Below, piece by piece: positions 37,206 to 45,837 of a stretch of DNA of 64,000 nt. Made by a program: the position numbers and the translations under genes. A model generated the notes under the pieces. That model searched no databases. It worked only from the letters and a program-made list of their open reading frames with translations, and had not been told where the DNA came from. The DNA is taken from contig NC_005125.1 in the NCBI RefSeq assembly GCF_000011385.1, positions 3,224,001-3,288,000 of the forward strand. Reading direction: 5' to 3'. Within the stretch, counting starts at the first letter, position 1. Each line of letters opens with the position of its first letter. This DNA is from Gloeobacter violaceus PCC 7421 (lineage in GTDB: Bacteria; Cyanobacteriota; Cyanobacteriia; Gloeobacterales; Gloeobacteraceae).

Positions 37206-38750
37206 ATGAAACTATTGACCGATTGGTTGGTGCTCGACGGTTGTTCTCTTGCTGTCGATGATCTCGTCGCCGTTGCCCGTGGCGGTGTACCGGTGAGGCT
37301 CTCGCCTGCCAGCCTGGAATTGGTCCGCCGCTCGCGCGCCTTTGTCGAAGCGTTGCTTGAAGGCGATGAGATTGTTTACGGGATCACCACCGGCTTCGGC
37401 TACTTCAAGAACCGGCGCATCCCCCGCTCGGCGGTCGAGCAGTTGCAGCAAAATTTGCTGATGAGCAGTGCCGCCGGGTTGGGGGAACCCTTCGGCCGCG
37501 AAGTGGTGCGGGCCATGCTGCTGCTGCGGGCCAACACCCTGGCGCAGGGGTATTCGGGGGTACGCCCCGAGACTTTGCAACTGCTCGTGGCGATGCTCAA
37601 CCGGGGGGTGCACCCGGTGGTGCCCTGCCGGGGATCGGTGGGGGCGAGCGGCGATCTGGCTCCTTTGGCCCACTTGGCGTTGGTGCTCACCGGTGAAGGG
37701 GAGGCGGAGGTAGGGGGCGAGGTGCTTCCCGGGGCAGCAGCCCTGGCCCGCGCCGGTCTCGAACCGATTCGGTTGGGAGCCAAGGAAGGCCTGGCGCTTA
37801 TCAACGGCACCCAGGCGATGAGCGCCCTCGGGGCGCTCACCGTCCACCGCGCCCAGCGGCTTGCCAAACTCGCGGATCTTGCCTGTGCGATGACCCTGGA
37901 GGCTACCCTCGGGTCGCGCTCGGCCTTTTTGCCCCATTTCCACCGCCTGAGGCCCCATCCCGGCCAGCAGTCGAGTGCGCGCAATTTGCTGGTGCTCACC
38001 GAAGACAGCGCTCTGATTGCTTCCCACGCGGGCTGCGACCGGGTACAGGACGCCTATTCGCTGCGCTGCGCGCCCCAGGTGCACGGGGCGAGTCTGGATG
38101 CCATCAGCTACGCCGCCGGGGTGATCGCAATCGAAATCAACTCGGTCACCGACAATCCCCTTATCTTTGCCGACACTGGCCAGGTGGTGACCGGCGGTCA
38201 CTTCCATGGCCAGCCCGTCGCCATGGCCTCGGATGTGCTCGCGATTGCCCTCGCGGAACTGGCCGACATCTCCGAGCGGCGCACCGAGCGGCTGGTCAAC
38301 GCCGATTACTCCAACGGTCTGCCGATGTTTCTCACCGAGGCAGGCGGTTTGCACTCGGGCTATATGGTCGCTCAATACACTGCCGCCTCGCTGGTCTCCG
38401 AGAACAAAGTGCTTGCCCACCCCGCCTGCGTCGACTCGATCCCGACTTCCGCTGGTCAGGAAGATCATGTGAGCATGGGGCTCACCGCCGCCCGCAAAGC
38501 GGTCACCGTCTGCGACAACTGCGAGCGGGTGATCGCTATCGAACTGATGTGTGCTGCCCAAGCACTCGATTTGCGCGGCAAACTCACCCCCGGCCGCGGC
38601 AGCCGGGTGGGTCTGGAGGTGATTCGCGCGGCCGTGCCGCACCTGGAATCCGACCGCATCGTCAGCCGCGATATCGAAAAAGTGGTTGAACTGATGGCCG
38701 ACGGCCACTTGCTTGAAGCGGTCGAAGCGGCATGCGGCCGGCTCGATTAA
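37206..38750 (+). CDS. hutH: Histidine ammonia-lyase-like MIO enzyme
   Basis: 514 residues. The MIO cofactor is made from ASG at residues 147-149 (GSVGASGDLAPLAHLAL). Tyr58 (VYGITTGFG), LINGTQAMSALG, and QEDHVSMG (acidic residue typical of histidine lyase) are present. The His that contacts substrate in P. putida HutH (NLVLSHAAG) is replaced here by Ser88 (NLLMSSAAG), so the substrate may not be histidine. No hutU, hutI or hutG genes follow, so histidine catabolism is not supported by context. Confidence 0.88.
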   Translation: MKLLTDWLVLDGCSLAVDDLVAVARGGVPVRLSPASLELVRRSRAFVEALLEGDEIVYGITTGFGYFKNRRIPRSAVEQLQQNLLMSSAAGLGEPFGREVVRAMLLLRANTLAQGYSGVRPETLQLLVAMLNRGVHPVVPCRGSVGASGDLAPLAHLALVLTGEGEAEVGGEVLPGAAALARAGLEPIRLGAKEGLALINGTQAMSALGALTVHRAQRLAKLADLACAMTLEATLGSRSAFLPHFHRLRPHPGQQSSARNLLVLTEDSALIASHAGCDRVQDAYSLRCAPQVHGASLDAISYAAGVIAIEINSVTDNPLIFADTGQVVTGGHFHGQPVAMASDVLAIALAELADISERRTERLVNADYSNGLPMFLTEAGGLHSGYMVAQYTAASLVSENKVLAHPACVDSIPTSAGQEDHVSMGLTAARKAVTVCDNCERVIAIELMCAAQALDLRGKLTPGRGSRVGLEVIRAAVPHLESDRIVSRDIEKVVELMADGHLLEAVEAACGRLD

Positions 38751-38814
38751 TCCTGGAGGGTCCAGCTGCTCCTGCCTGGAAGCCTGTTTTCACCCTGGCA
38801 CTTGGCATCTGGCG

Positions 38815-39043
38815 GTTGGTTTTGCACGCGAGTTTGTGGAGCGAGAGGCGGAACCCCCTTCGGGTTCCCCTCTCGCGCTCTCCAACCTCCCCGCGTCGAG
38901 GGGCTGCCAGCCCCCCGACACCCCCCGGACTTAGCGGCATGGTGGGCGGGAGAGTCGGTGGATGGGCTCGGTTTACTCTTCCAGTGCGTGCACGACGCGT
39001 GTCGACTGCGGCACAGTTTTGTGTGAGTCACTGCGCCGAAGAG
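38815..39043 (+). repeat. Interspersed structured repeat, copy C
   Basis: About 230 bp with the same hairpin (GCGAGAGG ... CCTCTCGC), a GGGCTGCCAGCCC inner stem and the right end GTGAGTCACTGCGCCGA shared with B. It starts 64 bp after the lyase stop and fills the gap up to 39044. Confidence 0.88.
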
Positions 39044-39171
39044 AATGGCAGTAGTGGTACAGATTTGTATCAGATTTTGTAGGCCTCACGCCCATACCCG
39101 AATCGGACACCCCCGAGAAATTGCGGCGGCTGTGTCAGGCTTCGCTCGGCAGTTGACGCCGGAAACTTCCT
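39044..39171. other. Short intergenic segment, no gene seen
   Basis: 128 bp between repeat copy C and the 3' end of the tandem-repeat protein gene. AT-richer just after the repeat; nothing recognised. Confidence 0.4.
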
Positions 39172-40014
39172 CTAATCGAACGAGATGAGTTCGTCGCCTT
39201 CGATCGCGTTCGAAGCAATGGGCCGGTTGTTGGGCAGCGGGCTGTGTTCGGGTACAGCCAAGCCGCCTTTGAAGACCGGGCGGTTGTTGATCATGGGCAG
39301 GTTCTCGGCCACCTCGACGGTACTCGGGAAGACCGGGCGGTAGCCGTAGGGCAGGTCGCCTTCGGGGTGGAAGCGTCCGGTCGCTTCGACAGGGCGCCCA
39401 CCGGGCAGCGGCGTCGTATCGAGGATCTTCAAGTCGCTTTTGAACACCGGACGGCTGAAGACCGACGGCAGACTGGTGACTACCTGGGTCGGATCCGCAA
39501 ATACCGGCCGTGGGAAAGAGTCGCGCAGCTTCTCGGGGGCTTTGAACTTGCTCGCCTCGATGGGGCGGCCGTTGGGCAAAAAGGTCTGGGGCAACACTTT
39601 CAGTTTGCTCTTGGCGATCGGACGGCCGCCGGGCAGATTGCTCTCGGGCATCATCTCGACGTCGTCTTTGGTGACCGGGCGGTTTTCGCCCAGCACATGC
39701 ACAATATTGAGCTTGCTTCTTTCGATGGGACGCCCCTCGGGCAGCGGGGTTTCCGGCAAAATCTCGATTTCAGAAGGAAAGATCGGCCGCAGGCCAAGCT
39801 CGCGGGTGGTGCGGTAGACCGTCAGTTCGCCCGACGGCTGGGTCGCCTTGGACGATTCGACGCGCAGCGCCGGGGCTGTATGGTACTGGACCGGCTCCAG
39901 GTGCGGCTCGCCGCTGCCTTGGACAATCTCGGCCCCCGCCGGGTGGCCACCGCTCTCGGCATTCCCGTTCGGGAGATTCTCGCTGCTCGGTGCTTCCACC
40001 AGACTGTCACTCAT
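39172..40014 (-). CDS. Tandem NRP/GRP-repeat protein, unknown function
   Basis: 280 residues with about 10 imperfect copies of a 17-25-residue unit: LPxGRP(I/V)xxSxLx(I/V), for example LPGGRPIAKSKLKVL, LPNGRPIEASKFKA, MINNRPVFKGGLAVP. The first 65 residues are acidic and non-repetitive. No Cys, no signal peptide, no transmembrane helix. The regular spacing of RP(I/V) suggests a short beta-strand repeat or an extended linker, cytoplasmic. It is isolated, so context says little. I recall similar repeats in other cyanobacteria. Confidence 0.75.
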   Translation of the reverse strand: MSDSLVEAPSSENLPNGNAESGGHPAGAEIVQGSGEPHLEPVQYHTAPALRVESSKATQPSGELTVYRTTRELGLRPIFPSEIEILPETPLPEGRPIERSKLNIVHVLGENRPVTKDDVEMMPESNLPGGRPIAKSKLKVLPQTFLPNGRPIEASKFKAPEKLRDSFPRPVFADPTQVVTSLPSVFSRPVFKSDLKILDTTPLPGGRPVEATGRFHPEGDLPYGYRPVFPSTVEVAENLPMINNRPVFKGGLAVPEHSPLPNNRPIASNAIEGDELISFD

Positions 40015-40176
40015 ACAAATGTCCCTCTTTGTTTACTGCGTCGTCCCGAGATGAAGCCGGGGTAAGTGTAACAATCCATCAAGAACTTCAACGAAGTTCC
40101 ACTGGCATTATAGAGAGGAACTTCACAAAAAACACTGCCAGTTCCCGGCCGTGCCTGCGGGCCGGGGGGCGGTAAG

Positions 40177-40881
40177 ATGATTCTGTCGCAGGAGTTGTCC
40201 ATGCCGCCCGGATTGGTCTGGTCCCGTTGGAAGGTGAATGGGCCGCTTGCCCGTCCTGGCCCTTCGCCCCAGGCGGGGACGCTGATCATTTTTGCTGCAG
40301 CCCTGGGGACATTTTTCTACTGGGACAGTCCTGTTTTGCGTCTGGCACGCCAGATGGTCGACCGGCTGGAGGGCTTTTTCTATTACCTGCTGGTGGCCCT
40401 GAGCGGCACACCGGGCGCCGGGGGTACCCACCTGGTGCAACTGGCGGCCTCGGTGGCGGTGGCGGCGGTGGCGGCCTGGCTTGCGGCCAGTGCGCGCTAC
40501 ACCGATCGTCAGCGCCTCGCCGCCGCCGCCCTGGCGCTGTTTTGTGCGGTGCTGCTCATCTGGAGCGGCGAGCGCGGAGCGGCGTTCTGGCAGGCCGCGG
40601 GCTTGCTTTCGGGTTGGTTGACGGCCAACGTCGTGCTCGGACGCCGGGCCGTCTACCTCAATCTGGCGGTTGCCTACGTGTGGTGCAGTTGCATCGCCCG
40701 CGATTTTGCCGAACCCACCGGCGAAGGGTTTCGCCACGCGGTCGCCTTTGCCCGGAGCTGGGGTGTGGAGTTTCTCGGCTGGCCCCTGGGAGTTGGAATC
40801 TTGATGGTCGTCGGCTATCTGGTCTCCTGGACGGCGGGCCGTGCCTTCGGCGCCGCGCGCGCCGACCGCTTCATCCCCTGA
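40177..40881 (+). CDS. Predicted multi-pass membrane protein
   Basis: 234 residues with about five to six hydrophobic helices (GTLIIFAAALGTFFYW, AASVAVAAVAAWLAASA, LAAAALALFCAVLLIW, FLGWPLGVGILMVVGYLVSW). The loops are Arg-rich. No recognised family. A start at ATG 40201 is also possible. It is followed 42 bp later by glcD on the same strand, so it may share its transcript. Confidence 0.65.
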   Translation: MILSQELSMPPGLVWSRWKVNGPLARPGPSPQAGTLIIFAAALGTFFYWDSPVLRLARQMVDRLEGFFYYLLVALSGTPGAGGTHLVQLAASVAVAAVAAWLAASARYTDRQRLAAAALALFCAVLLIWSGERGAAFWQAAGLLSGWLTANVVLGRRAVYLNLAVAYVWCSCIARDFAEPTGEGFRHAVAFARSWGVEFLGWPLGVGILMVVGYLVSWTAGRAFGAARADRFIP

Positions 40882-40923
40882 AGCCGGGTCTACACTGAAG
40901 CCGGAAGCCTCGCAACCCAAGCC

Positions 40924-42393
40924 ATGATGCCCACCCTCACCAAGCGCAACTGGCGGGTCATCGCCCAGCAGATGGAACAAATTGTCGGCAAAAGCGGCGT
41001 CGTCTGGACGCCGGAGGAATTGCTGGTCTTCGAGTGCGATGGGCTGACCAGCTACAAACAGCGCCCTGCCCTCGCCGTCCTGCCGCGCACCACCGAAGAA
41101 GTCTCCCGGGTTCTCGCTTTGTGCTATCGGGAAGGATTGCCCTTTGTGGCGAGGGGCTCCGGTACGGGCCTCTCGGGTGGAGCATTGCCGGTCGAAGGGT
41201 GCGTGCTGGTGGTCACTGCGCGCATGAACCGGATTCTGGCCGTCGACTTGGACAATCGCCAGGTGGTCGTGCAGCCGGGGGTCATCAACAACTGGGTCAC
41301 CCAGGCGGTGAGCGGCGCCGGTTTTTATTACGCCCCGGACCCCTCCAGCCAGAGCATCTGCTCCATTGGCGGCAACGTCGCCGAAAATTCCGGTGGCGTG
41401 CACTGCCTCAAGTACGGCGTCACCACCAACCACGTGCTCGGCCTCAAACTGGTCCTGCCGGACGGCGAGGTGGTCGACGTGGGCGGTCGGGTGCCCGAGA
41501 CGCCCGGGTACGACCTGGCGGGGGTGTTCGTGGGCTCCGAAGGCACCCTGGGGATCGCCACCGAAATCACCCTGCGCCTGCTGAAGTCCGCCGAATCGAT
41601 CCGGGTGTTGCTCGCCGATTTTGCCGCCATCGAGGAAGCGGGTGCGGCGGTCACGGCCATCATCGCCGCCGGGATCGTGCCGGGAGGCATGGAGATCATG
41701 GACAACCTGAGCATCAATGCCGTCGAAGATGTGGTGGCCACCGACTGCTATCCGCGCGACGCCGGGGCGATTTTGCTCGTCGAAGTGGACGGGCTTGCAG
41801 TCGAAGTCGAGGCAGCGAGTGCCCGGGTGGAAGCCCTCTGCCTAGAGGCCGGAGCGCGCGCGGTGCGCACCGCCACCGACCCCGCCGAGCGGCTCAAGCT
41901 CTGGAAGGGTCGCAAGGCCGCCTTTGCCGCCATGGGCCAGCGCGCCCCCAACTACTACGTACAGGACGGGGTGATCCCGCGTACAAAATTGCAGTTTGTT
42001 CTTCAGCAGATTGAATTGCTGAGCGAAAAGCACGGCTACCCGGTGGCGAACGTCTTTCACGCGGGCGACGGCAACCTGCATCCGCTGATTCTCTACGACG
42101 GGCGGATCGCCGGGGAACTCGAAAAAGTCGAGCTTCTCGGAGGCGAGATCCTCAAGCTCTGCGTCGCGGTGGGCGGCAGCATCTCGGGCGAGCACGGCAT
42201 CGGTGCCGAAAAGCGCTGCTACATGAGCGACATGTTTACCCCGGCTGATCTAGAGACCATGCAGTGGGTGCGCACCGTGTTCGATCCGAAGGGCCTTGCC
42301 AACCCCACCAAGCTCTTTCCTACCCCGCGCACCTGCGGCGAAGCCGCCCGCGCCGAATCCACCGCCCGCTTCCCCACGGTGGAACGGTTTTGA
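40924..42393 (+). CDS. glcD: Glycolate dehydrogenase FAD subunit
   Basis: 489 residues, FAD-linked oxidase. The FAD-binding domain shows ARGSGTGLSGGALPV and PDPSSQSICSIGGNVAENSGG; the C-terminus shows NVFHAGDGNLHPLILYD, GGSISGEHGIGAEKRCYM. It oxidises glycolate from photorespiration to glyoxylate and passes electrons to the quinone pool with GlcE and GlcF. In E. coli the three are contiguous; here glcD is split from glcE by two opposite-strand small genes. Confidence 0.95.
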   Translation: MMPTLTKRNWRVIAQQMEQIVGKSGVVWTPEELLVFECDGLTSYKQRPALAVLPRTTEEVSRVLALCYREGLPFVARGSGTGLSGGALPVEGCVLVVTARMNRILAVDLDNRQVVVQPGVINNWVTQAVSGAGFYYAPDPSSQSICSIGGNVAENSGGVHCLKYGVTTNHVLGLKLVLPDGEVVDVGGRVPETPGYDLAGVFVGSEGTLGIATEITLRLLKSAESIRVLLADFAAIEEAGAAVTAIIAAGIVPGGMEIMDNLSINAVEDVVATDCYPRDAGAILLVEVDGLAVEVEAASARVEALCLEAGARAVRTATDPAERLKLWKGRKAAFAAMGQRAPNYYVQDGVIPRTKLQFVLQQIELLSEKHGYPVANVFHAGDGNLHPLILYDGRIAGELEKVELLGGEILKLCVAVGGSISGEHGIGAEKRCYMSDMFTPADLETMQWVRTVFDPKGLANPTKLFPTPRTCGEAARAESTARFPTVERF

Positions 42394-42432
42394 GTACTCC
42401 TGCGAACCGATCCGACATTGACTCCGCGCGGG

Positions 42433-42606
42433 TTAGCCCTCTGGGCGGCTTGTTAAAAGCTCTGCGTTGCGGCGCAGCAGATCGTCTTCGATAGCCTGCA
42501 ATTCCAGATTCATTTCGCGCAGGCTGGAAGCGGCTGCCAGCAAAGAGCGGCGCAGCCGTTCACGGGTTTTGGGATCCGGAAGGCGAGGTACTGATTCGTC
42601 GTTCAT
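42433..42606 (-). CDS. Small hypothetical protein, 57 aa
   Basis: The ATG at 42606 overlaps the stop of the upstream small gene in the ATGA manner; a longer start at 42618 is also open. Sequence is charged and helical (RERLRRSLLAAASSLREMNLELQAIEDDLLRRN), probably a coiled coil. No family recognised; not in the direction of glcD or glcE. Confidence 0.55.
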   Translation of the reverse strand: MNDESVPRLPDPKTRERLRRSLLAAASSLREMNLELQAIEDDLLRRNAELLTSRPEG

Positions 42607-42947
42607 GGTAATTGCCATGCAATTTTTACTTCCTGAATACTGCGGATGGCTGGTGCGATACGCTCTCCGGTCCGCAAGTACGCCTGCCTCAACAGTCTCA
42701 TACTATCAACTGCGGTTCGTGCAGGCGAGCTGGCGATGTTGCTCATCAGGCTCGACATCCGCCGGTAGGAATCTTGTGCTTCTTCGCGGATGCTTACCAA
42801 AGCATTTAGGTCACCTTCGGTGCGGGTGGTTTCACCAAAGGCATCAGCCAGGTTGCGCTCAGCAGCGGCGGCTTCGTCGATGATCTCATTTAGCAAAATT
42901 GCCTGGAGATCAAGGATATCCCGCAATATTGGTTCATGTATTTTCAT
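42603..42947 (-). CDS. Small helical hypothetical protein, 114 aa
   Basis: From ATG 42947 (MKIHEPILRDILD) the product is nearly all helix (DLQAILLNEIIDEAAAAERNLADAFGE, AYLRTGERIAPAIRSIQEV) without Cys or membrane segment. It is coupled by overlap to the 57-residue gene, so they form a two-gene unit, lying opposite to glcD and glcE. Not recognised. Partner-forming coiled-coil proteins, or regulators of the adjacent enzymes, are possible but speculative. Confidence 0.55.
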   Translation of the reverse strand: MKIHEPILRDILDLQAILLNEIIDEAAAAERNLADAFGETTRTEGDLNALVSIREEAQDSYRRMSSLMSNIASSPARTAVDSMRLLRQAYLRTGERIAPAIRSIQEVKIAWQLP

Positions 42948-43027
42948 ATATACATAACTGCAGGGATGCGTCCCGCTGGGTGGAACGGTGTTGATCCCCG
43001 TATAGTGGGAAAGCACCGAACGTCCGG

Positions 43028-44335
43028 GTGGCCGTGAGTAGTACTTCCAGACCGATCTTCCAGACCCTCGAAGCGATCGTGGGCAATGCCGGCTGGTGCA
43101 CACTCAATCGATATTCCCCTACTGCTTTCCAGACCTCCAAGCAAACGGGCCTCGATCCCGAAACACCCGTGGTACTGCCGGACAGCCCCGCGTCGCTTGC
43201 CGAGGTGATGACCTGTGCCCATCGCGAGCGCTGGCGGGTTCTGCCCGCGGGCCGCGGATCCAAGCTCGGTTGGGGAGCCCTACCCCGGGCAGTCGATCTG
43301 TTGGTGAGCACCGCCAGACTCAACCGGCTCGTCGAGCACGCCGCCGGGGATCTGACAGTTACCGCAGAGGCAGGTATCGGCTTTGCCGTGCTGCAGGAAA
43401 AGCTGGCCAAGGCCAACCAGTTTCTCGCGCTCGATCCGGCCTACCCCGAGCAAGCTTCCCTGGGCGGGGTACTTTCTACCGCCGACAGCGGCCCTTTGCG
43501 CCACCGCTACGGCGGCGGGCGCGACATGTGCCTGGGGATATCCGTGGTGCGCGCCGACGGCAAAATGGTCAAAGCCGGCGGGCGCGTGGTCAAAAACGTG
43601 GCGGGCTACGACCTGATGAAGCTATTCACCGGCGCCTTCGGCACCCTCGGGATCGTTTCAGAACTGACCTTCAGGCTCCATCCGCTGCCTGAAGCCTGGC
43701 GCACGGTGGTGCTGAGCGCACCGACAGCTGAGGATCTATCCCGTGCGGCTGCCTCGCTGCTCGCTTCAGCCCTCACGCCGCTGGCGGTCGAAATCGTCGA
43801 CGAAGGCACCCTTGCGGGATTGGGACTGGGCGACAAGTCGGGTCTAATCGTGCGCTTCGGCGGGATCGAGGCGAGTGTGGGTGAGCAAAGTGCACGGCTG
43901 TTGGCTCTTGCTCCCGCTCTCTCGCCGCAAGTCCTCGAAGGGCAGGAGGAAGGGAGGCTCTGGGAGCAGCTGCGCTCTTATTTCTGGCGCACAGCGACGC
44001 CCGAAGCGGTGGTCTGCAAGCTGGGGATGCCGCCCGCGCGGGCGGTGGCGGCCCTGGGGCGGGCCTGCGAGCGCGGTGCGCACGTTTGCGTGCGCGGCGG
44101 CAACGGCATCGGGATCGTGCGTTGGGAAGCTCCGAATGCCGCCGCGGTGGTCGCGGTGCGCGATTTTTGCCGCGCCGAGGGCGGCTATTTGACGATTCTG
44201 GAAGCCCCCGCCGCCCTCAAAGACGCCCTCGATGTCTGGGATATTGCCCCCGGCACCGCCGCCTTGATGGGCCGCCTCCGCCGCCAGTTCGACCCTGAAC
44301 AGATTTTTGCCTGCCGCCCCTTCGGGTCGGGCTGA
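43028..44335 (+). CDS. glcE: Glycolate dehydrogenase FAD-binding subunit
   Basis: 435 residues from GTG 43028. RVLPAGRGSKLGWG and LGGVLSTADSGPLRHRYGGGRDMCLGISVV are FAD_binding_4 landmarks; the frame continues with VKNVAGYDLMKLFTGAFGTLGIVSELTFRL. Shorter than GlcD and without the C-terminal HGIG region, as expected for GlcE. glcF starts 64 bp downstream. The three subunits together feed electrons from glycolate to the respiratory chain. Confidence 0.93.
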   Translation: MAVSSTSRPIFQTLEAIVGNAGWCTLNRYSPTAFQTSKQTGLDPETPVVLPDSPASLAEVMTCAHRERWRVLPAGRGSKLGWGALPRAVDLLVSTARLNRLVEHAAGDLTVTAEAGIGFAVLQEKLAKANQFLALDPAYPEQASLGGVLSTADSGPLRHRYGGGRDMCLGISVVRADGKMVKAGGRVVKNVAGYDLMKLFTGAFGTLGIVSELTFRLHPLPEAWRTVVLSAPTAEDLSRAAASLLASALTPLAVEIVDEGTLAGLGLGDKSGLIVRFGGIEASVGEQSARLLALAPALSPQVLEGQEEGRLWEQLRSYFWRTATPEAVVCKLGMPPARAVAALGRACERGAHVCVRGGNGIGIVRWEAPNAAAVVAVRDFCRAEGGYLTILEAPAALKDALDVWDIAPGTAALMGRLRRQFDPEQIFACRPFGSG

Positions 44336-44398
44336 TCCCGGCCGGGCACACCGTCCGGGTGTACCTTGCAAGCAGGCGCGATCCCAGCGAGTTGACCC

Positions 44399-45745
44399 AT
44401 GGAGAACCAGCCCCGGCCCACCGTCCCCAGAGCCTTCGATGCGGACCACCCCCCCGATGCGCAGATCATCGACACCTGCGTACACTGCGGCTTTTGCCTT
44501 GCTACCTGTCCGAGCTACCGGGTGCTCGGCAAGGAGATGGACTCGCCCCGGGGCCGCATTTACTTGATGGACGCGCTCAACGAGGGACAGATTCCCCTCT
44601 CCCAGACAACCGCGGGCCATTTCGACAGCTGCCTGGGCTGCCTCGCCTGTGTCAGCACCTGTCCCTCCGGCGTGCAGTACGACCAGCTCATCACCGCCAC
44701 CCGCCCCCAGGTGGAACGCAACGTCGAGCGCTCCGTGCCCGACCGGCTGCTGCGCGCCTTGATCTTTAACCTGCTGCCGTACCCGCGCCGGTTGCGCCCG
44801 CTGCTCGTACCGCTGGCGATCTATCAGAAACTCGGAGTGCAGAAGCTGGTGCGCAAAAGCGGCCTGCTGCAAAAAGTCGTCCCCCGCCTTGCCGCGATGG
44901 AGTCGATCCTTCCTGAAGTGCCCGCGAGCGCCTTTGCGGCCCCGATGCCCGAGCGGGCGGCCGCCCGGGGCAAGCAGCGCTTTCGGGTGGGACTGATCAC
45001 CGGCTGCGTGCAGCGGCTATTTTTTGACCGGGTCAACCGCGCCACGCTGCGGGTACTCACCGCCATCGGCTGCGAGGTGGTCATCCCCCGCTCCCAGGGC
45101 TGCTGCGCAGCCCTTCCCCAGCACCAGGGCCAGAGTGGGCAGGCCCGGCAAATGGCCCGCGACCTCATCGACAGTTTTGCCGACAGCAATGTCGATTATC
45201 TGATCATCAACGCCGCCGGCTGCGGCCACACTCTCAAGGAGTACGGCCACATCCTGGCGGAGGACCCTGTCTACCGCGAGCGGGCCGCCGCCTTTGCCGC
45301 GAAAGTGCGCGACGTGCAGGAATTTTTGTACTGGGCCAAGATCCCCGTCCCCCTCCAACCGATTGCCGACGGGCCGCTTGCGGTCGTCTATCAGGACGCC
45401 TGCCACCTGCTGCACGGCCAGCGCATCAGCCTGCAGCCGCGCCAGTTGCTTGCTCAGATTCCTGGAGTGCAAGTGCGCGAACCGGTGGATGCGGCCCTCT
45501 GCTGCGGCAGCGCCGGGGTCTACAACATTCTGCAGCCGGAGATCGCCGAGGAACTCGGCCGTCAAAAAGTCGAGAATCTGCTCGCGACGGGTGCCGTGCT
45601 CATCGCTTCTGCCAACCCCGGCTGCGCGCTGCAGATCCGCAAGCACCTGGAATTGACCGCTCAGGCAGTACCCGTGAGGCATCCCATGGAACTCATCGAC
45701 GCCGCCATTCGCGGGGTGAAAGTTGCGGATCTTCCCGCAGGCTGA
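44399..45745 (+). CDS. glcF: Glycolate dehydrogenase iron-sulfur subunit
   Basis: 448 residues. Two 4Fe-4S ferredoxin sites are present, CVHCGFCLATCP and CLGCLACVSTCP. Two CCG domains follow: ITGCVQ...GCCAALPQHQG and DACHLLHGQRIS...ALCCGSAGVYN. These pass electrons to quinones. It follows glcE on the same strand with a 63-bp gap. Confidence 0.95.
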   Translation: MENQPRPTVPRAFDADHPPDAQIIDTCVHCGFCLATCPSYRVLGKEMDSPRGRIYLMDALNEGQIPLSQTTAGHFDSCLGCLACVSTCPSGVQYDQLITATRPQVERNVERSVPDRLLRALIFNLLPYPRRLRPLLVPLAIYQKLGVQKLVRKSGLLQKVVPRLAAMESILPEVPASAFAAPMPERAAARGKQRFRVGLITGCVQRLFFDRVNRATLRVLTAIGCEVVIPRSQGCCAALPQHQGQSGQARQMARDLIDSFADSNVDYLIINAAGCGHTLKEYGHILAEDPVYRERAAAFAAKVRDVQEFLYWAKIPVPLQPIADGPLAVVYQDACHLLHGQRISLQPRQLLAQIPGVQVREPVDAALCCGSAGVYNILQPEIAEELGRQKVENLLATGAVLIASANPGCALQIRKHLELTAQAVPVRHPMELIDAAIRGVKVADLPAG

Positions 45746-45837
45746 GGCCGATCCCCGCGACAAAAGCCGGTAAATTCTCGCTGTACTATGAGGAGACGCG
45801 CACCAGCCGCTCTCCAGTCAAGTTTCGAGGATCTCCG

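Noticed and set aside
37212-38708. 498-codon frame opposite the MIO lyase
   Set aside because: Arises from codon bias of a GC-rich gene; the plus-strand lyase has clear motifs.
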